Below are positions 13,741-16,648 of a DNA stretch of 16,648 nucleotides, one piece after another. Position numbers and translations under genes: made by a program. The notes beneath the pieces were generated by a model, which saw only the letters and a list, made by a program, of their open reading frames with translations, was not told the DNA's origin and did not search any database. The DNA comes from LGRD01 sp031382215. Lineage in GTDB: Bacteria; Pseudomonadota; Gammaproteobacteria; Burkholderiales; Burkholderiaceae_C. The stretch lies in contig JANMYQ010000062.1 of the NCBI GenBank assembly GCA_031382215.1, positions 1-16,648 on the forward strand, read 5' to 3'. Position 1 is the first letter of the stretch. The number at the start of each line of letters is the position of its first letter.

Positions 13741-16648
13741 TCAGTTCTTGATACAGAAGTACGGGTCCGAAGGAAAGGTCCCTCCGGACGAGCCGGGAAC
13801 GCGCAGGAACCCCGCCGGTGGTGCCGGCCGGGTCGGCGGCGAATAGTGACAACTGCTGCCGGCGCAGTTGGCAGTTCCTGGCGCGTCGAAGAGGGCAGCG
13901 CTGCTGTGGGTGCTGTTGGCCGTCTTGGCCACCGCGCGCGCACGATTGCAGGCCAGGTAGTTGATCGTGATGTTGAACGTCGCCGTTGACGACGCGTTGT
14001 TGGCTGCGTCGTAGCGTATGGCCGTATAGGTCACGCCGATTCCACCGCCCGTCGCCGTGGGGGTCGTTTCCGCCAAGTTGGCTGTCGACTGCGGCCGAGT
14101 CAGCGCGGCAGGGAAGGTCAGGTTGGCAGTGGATTGGCCGACCGTGGAAAGCGTCGTGGATGTCGATCCGTTGCTGACCACGATGCGCTCGCTGGTGGCC
14201 AGCGCGGCGAAGCTCAGACGTATCACCGGATCCGGATCGCCCACGAGCGCGCCGGCAGAGAACGTGACTTCAGCAGGATCGGTCAGCACCGCAGTGTTCT
14301 GGAACGGCTTGTTGTTGACGGCCCCGCCCGTGAACGACGGCGCCGCGGGTGGCACGGTGTCCACGGTCACCGCGAAGCCGGCGCTCGTCACCCCGAGTGC
14401 GGTCCCCGACTCGGCTCTGGCCGTGTACGTGTGGGCTCCTTCGGCAGCGCCCGTGTCCGTCACGCTGCAAACGGCACCGCAAGCGGTCGCGGTGCCGATC
14501 GACTGGCCATCACGGAAAACCCGCAACAGGTAGCCGGCCGGCAGGCTCGGAGTCAGGTTCACGTTCACAGTCGGCGTGGCGTCGCCGATGGACTGACCCG
14601 GGCCGACCAGGGTGCCGTTGGGGAAAGACAGGCCGGTGCCGCTATAGGCGATGGAGTCGATCGTTGAACCGGGAAGGTTCGTCACGACGGTGACGGTTCG
14701 ACTCGTTCCCACCGCACTGGCGTTGTTCGCCGTGTCGATGACGCGTGCGTCATAAAGGTACGTGCCGGCGATGAGCGCGCTGTCGGTGAAGGTCCACGTC
14801 AGCCCGACGGGCACTGGGGTTGCGATCGCCGAACCGTTGCGGCGGAGCTGTATCGACTCGCCGGTGCCCAGCGCCGCGCTGAGCGTGCCGCTGATCGTGG
14901 GCGTCGTATCGGCGGTGTTGCCGGCGTTGGCGAGGTTGCCGGTGAAGCTGTCGGCGATCTGCGTGACGTTGACGGTCTGGGTCGGCACCGTGGCGTCGAT
15001 GGGAACGTTGACCGCAACGCTCTGGCCGAAGGCGCTCGGGTTGGCCGCCTGCTCGACTTGCACCCTGAACGCCGTCGTGCCATCTGGCCGCGCGGGGCTG
15101 ACATAGGTCCAGGTCGTCGCGCCGACCGCCGCCGTCGCGTTTGCCGTTGAAACATTGTTGACGTAGATGCGCACCACTTCACCGGCGAGCAGGGCGCGCT
15201 GGATACCGCCGGCCAGCGTGGGTGTGTTGTCGTTGCTCACGGCCACTGCACCGCCGGATGGGGTGATGCCGTTGACCGTCAAGCCCGTGATCGCGGCATT
15301 CGGCAGCGGGAAAGACGCCGCGCTGATCGTCACCGAGAGACTCGCCCCGAGTGGGCCGAGGTTACCTGCTGCGTCGACCACCTGGGCCTGGTAGGAATAG
15401 GTCCCCTGGGTCAGCGCTGTCGGTTCGGTGTAGCTCCAGGTCGTGGCGGTGACGGTCGGCGCCGCGATGACCTGGCCACCCCGCAGCAGCCTGATGCTTT
15501 CGCCGCTGGCCAGCGCTGCACTCAACGTGCCAGAGACGATCGGCGTGGTGTCGCTGGTCGAGGCAACGGCAGGGGGCAGGGGCAAACCCCCGATGAAGTC
15601 GTCGGAAATCAGCGTGACGTTCGCCGCCTGCGTCGGCGCGACGCTGTCGACGACGATGTCGTAGCCTGCGCTGGGTGCACCGAGCACGACACCGGCTTCG
15701 GTGCGGACGGTGTAGGTTTGCGAGCCTTGTCCGGCCCCGGGGTCCGTCAAGGTCCAGGTGGTGCCGGTGACGCTGGCCGGCGTGGCCAGAGCGGTGTTGT
15801 TGCGCAACACCCGCACCAGGTATCCGGCCGGCAAGGTTCCGCTGATGCTGCCGCGCAGCGTGGGCGTGACGTCGGAGGTGGACGCGCCGGCCGCAATCGT
15901 GACGTTGGCGTCGTTGACGATCGCGGTGATGGTGGCGGTGGGCGTGCCGGTCACCACGGTAGCGGAGCGTGCTGCGCCATAACTGCCGGCATTGCCCGCG
16001 GCGTCGATCACGCGGGCACGGTAGCTGTAGGTGCCACCGGGCAGCGCCACGGGCTCGGTGAACACCCAGGTGGTTCCCGCCGAGGTCAGCGTGGTGATTT
16101 GTACCCCGTTGCGCTCCAGCCGCAGCGATTCACCGGCGCCCAGCGAAGCACTCAGCGTGCCCGTCACCGTGGGCGTCGCGTCGGCAGTGAAGCCGCCCTC
16201 GGCGACGGCGGTGCTGGCATCGTCCGAAATGCCGGTCACATTGGCCGTCTGCGTCGGCGCCGCGGTATCGACGTTGACGACGTAGGCATTGCTCAACGCT
16301 CCGAAGGCAGTGCCGGCCTCGACGCGCACGCGATAGGACATCGGTCCATTCGGGGCCGACGGGTCGGTGAAGGTCCAGCCGGTCCCGCTGACCGTGGCGC
16401 TGCCAATGGCACCGCCGTTGCGTTGCACCGCAAGCGTTTGCCCGGCGGTCAGGCTGGCACTCAGGCTTCCTTGCAGCGTCGGCGTGGTGTCGGTCGTTGC
16501 CGCGCCGGAGGCGATTTCCGCGTTGGCGTCGTTGAGCGCGCGCAGAATGCTTGCCGAGGTCGCGATGGCCGGAAGCGCACCGGTCGAGGGCTGTGCACAC
16601 GGTGTGCCCAGCGACTGCAGCGGCCGCGCGATGATGCTGTTGTGGCAC
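13741..16648 (-). CDS. Large secreted Ig-like repeat protein with C-terminal CX4CH motif (5' end off window)
   Basis: The frame is open from the right edge to TGA 13741, giving 968 visible residues; the N-terminus is missing, so export cannot be checked. Seven repeats of 103-109 residues start with a D-x-TPT motif (Asp codons at about 16491, 16182, 15873, 15552, 15231, 14910 and 14583), plus a degenerate eighth. Two kinds alternate: one with TYSYRARVIDAAGN (Big-type bacterial Ig-like fold), the other with PAGYLVRVLRN and YTVRTEAG. Composition is rich in Thr, Ala, Ser and Val and poor in Lys, as in cell-surface proteins. The last 70 residues differ: they contain four Cys, including C-AGSS-C-H (13846-13866), a CX4CH haem-c-like motif. 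At the right edge the first visible codons encode Cys-His-Asn-Ser, possibly the end of another CxxCH. Adhesin or surface electron-transfer roles are guesses. Confidence 0.85.
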   Translation of the reverse strand, partial: CHNSIIARPLQSLGTPCAQPSTGALPAIATSASILRALNDANAEIASGAATTDTTPTLQGSLSASLTAGQTLAVQRNGGAIGSATVSGTGWTFTDPSAPNGPMSYRVRVEAGTAFGALSNAYVVNVDTAAPTQTANVTGISDDASTAVAEGGFTADATPTVTGTLSASLGAGESLRLERNGVQITTLTSAGTTWVFTEPVALPGGTYSYRARVIDAAGNAGSYGAARSATVVTGTPTATITAIVNDANVTIAAGASTSDVTPTLRGSISGTLPAGYLVRVLRNNTALATPASVTGTTWTLTDPGAGQGSQTYTVRTEAGVVLGAPSAGYDIVVDSVAPTQAANVTLISDDFIGGLPLPPAVASTSDTTPIVSGTLSAALASGESIRLLRGGQVIAAPTVTATTWSYTEPTALTQGTYSYQAQVVDAAGNLGPLGASLSVTISAASFPLPNAAITGLTVNGITPSGGAVAVSNDNTPTLAGGIQRALLAGEVVRIYVNNVSTANATAAVGATTWTYVSPARPDGTTAFRVQVEQAANPSAFGQSVAVNVPIDATVPTQTVNVTQIADSFTGNLANAGNTADTTPTISGTLSAALGTGESIQLRRNGSAIATPVPVGLTWTFTDSALIAGTYLYDARVIDTANNASAVGTSRTVTVVTNLPGSTIDSIAYSGTGLSFPNGTLVGPGQSIGDATPTVNVNLTPSLPAGYLLRVFRDGQSIGTATACGAVCSVTDTGAAEGAHTYTARAESGTALGVTSAGFAVTVDTVPPAAPSFTGGAVNNKPFQNTAVLTDPAEVTFSAGALVGDPDPVIRLSFAALATSERIVVSNGSTSTTLSTVGQSTANLTFPAALTRPQSTANLAETTPTATGGGIGVTYTAIRYDAANNASSTATFNITINYLACNRARAVAKTANSTHSSAALFDAPGTANCAGSSCHYSPPTRPAPPAGFLRVPGSSGGTFPSDPYFCIKN
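13846..13866 (-). other. CX4CH haem-c-like motif in the Ig-repeat protein tail
   Basis: Codons for Cys-Ala-Gly-Ser-Ser-Cys-His lie within a Pro/Ser-rich tail after the last repeat. CX4CH is a known but rare covalent haem attachment spacing in multihaem cytochromes. No Met follows in the remaining tail as an axial ligand, so haem binding is uncertain; the cysteines may instead form disulfides. Confidence 0.4.

Noticed and set aside
16426..16428. GTG 16428 as the start of the Ig-repeat protein
   Set aside because: The same frame stays open for 73 more codons to the window edge and contains most of another repeat (TDTTPT motif), so the GTG is an internal Val codon.
13741..16648. The repetitive stretch as a CRISPR array or satellite DNA
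   Set aside because: The repeats are about 310-330 bp, diverged at the DNA level and keep an open frame with Ig-like protein periodicity; there are no short identical direct repeats with spacers.

Overview
The window is high-GC (roughly two thirds G+C), densely coded DNA. Its gene types and protein wording fit a betaproteobacterium of the order Burkholderiales, probably the Comamonadaceae or Leptothrix/Rubrivivax group. The taxon is inferred from a LIV-type ABC transport operon linked to an aromatic-aldehyde-type dehydrogenase, a FeaR-like AraC regulator, a small Burkholderiales-type conserved protein, and a GC-rich palindromic intergenic repeat of a style common in that group. No rRNA, tRNA, CRISPR array or transposase was seen.

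Layout. (1) 1-1285, plus strand: the C-terminal end of an MltA-type lytic transglycosylase, then a short GT2-like glycosyltransferase. (2) 5295-1266, minus strand: a probable three-gene operon of a secreted vanadium-dependent haloperoxidase with a chloroperoxidase-like active site and two major facilitator transporters, the last two overlapping by 8 bp. The last transporter overlaps the glycosyltransferase tail to tail by 20 bp. (3) 5601-5819: a small conserved protein of unknown function with a hairpin across its stop codon. (4) 6792-5839, minus strand: an AraC-family activator. Divergent from it, 7024-13233 on the plus strand, is a branched-chain-amino-acid-type (HAAT) ABC transporter (binding protein, LivH, LivM, LivG, LivF). 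Its last ATPase reads in frame, with no stop codon, into a complete NAD(P)-dependent aldehyde dehydrogenase. (5) 13562-13272, minus strand: a GYD-domain protein, convergent with the operon. (6) 16648-13741, minus strand: the C-terminal 968 residues of a large secreted protein made of alternating Ig-like repeats and ending in a CX4CH haem-like motif. It runs off the right edge, where another Cys-His pair is visible.

How the parts may work together: the AraC protein has an AraC-binding-like sensor domain of the kind found in FeaR. It sits divergent from an importer and an aryl-aldehyde-type dehydrogenase, so the simplest reading is a substrate-induced uptake-and-oxidation module for an aromatic or similar organic compound. 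The haloperoxidase operon looks like a separate unit for secreted oxidation or halogenation with two transporters.

The most notable points are the in-frame LivF-aldehyde dehydrogenase fusion; the livM-livG and livG-livF junctions, where ATGA stop-start overlaps are duplicated around tiny stepping-stone ORFs (one made by a dispersed palindromic repeat flanked by a 7-bp direct repeat); the chloroperoxidase-type active site; and the Ig-repeat protein with haem-like Cys-His motifs.
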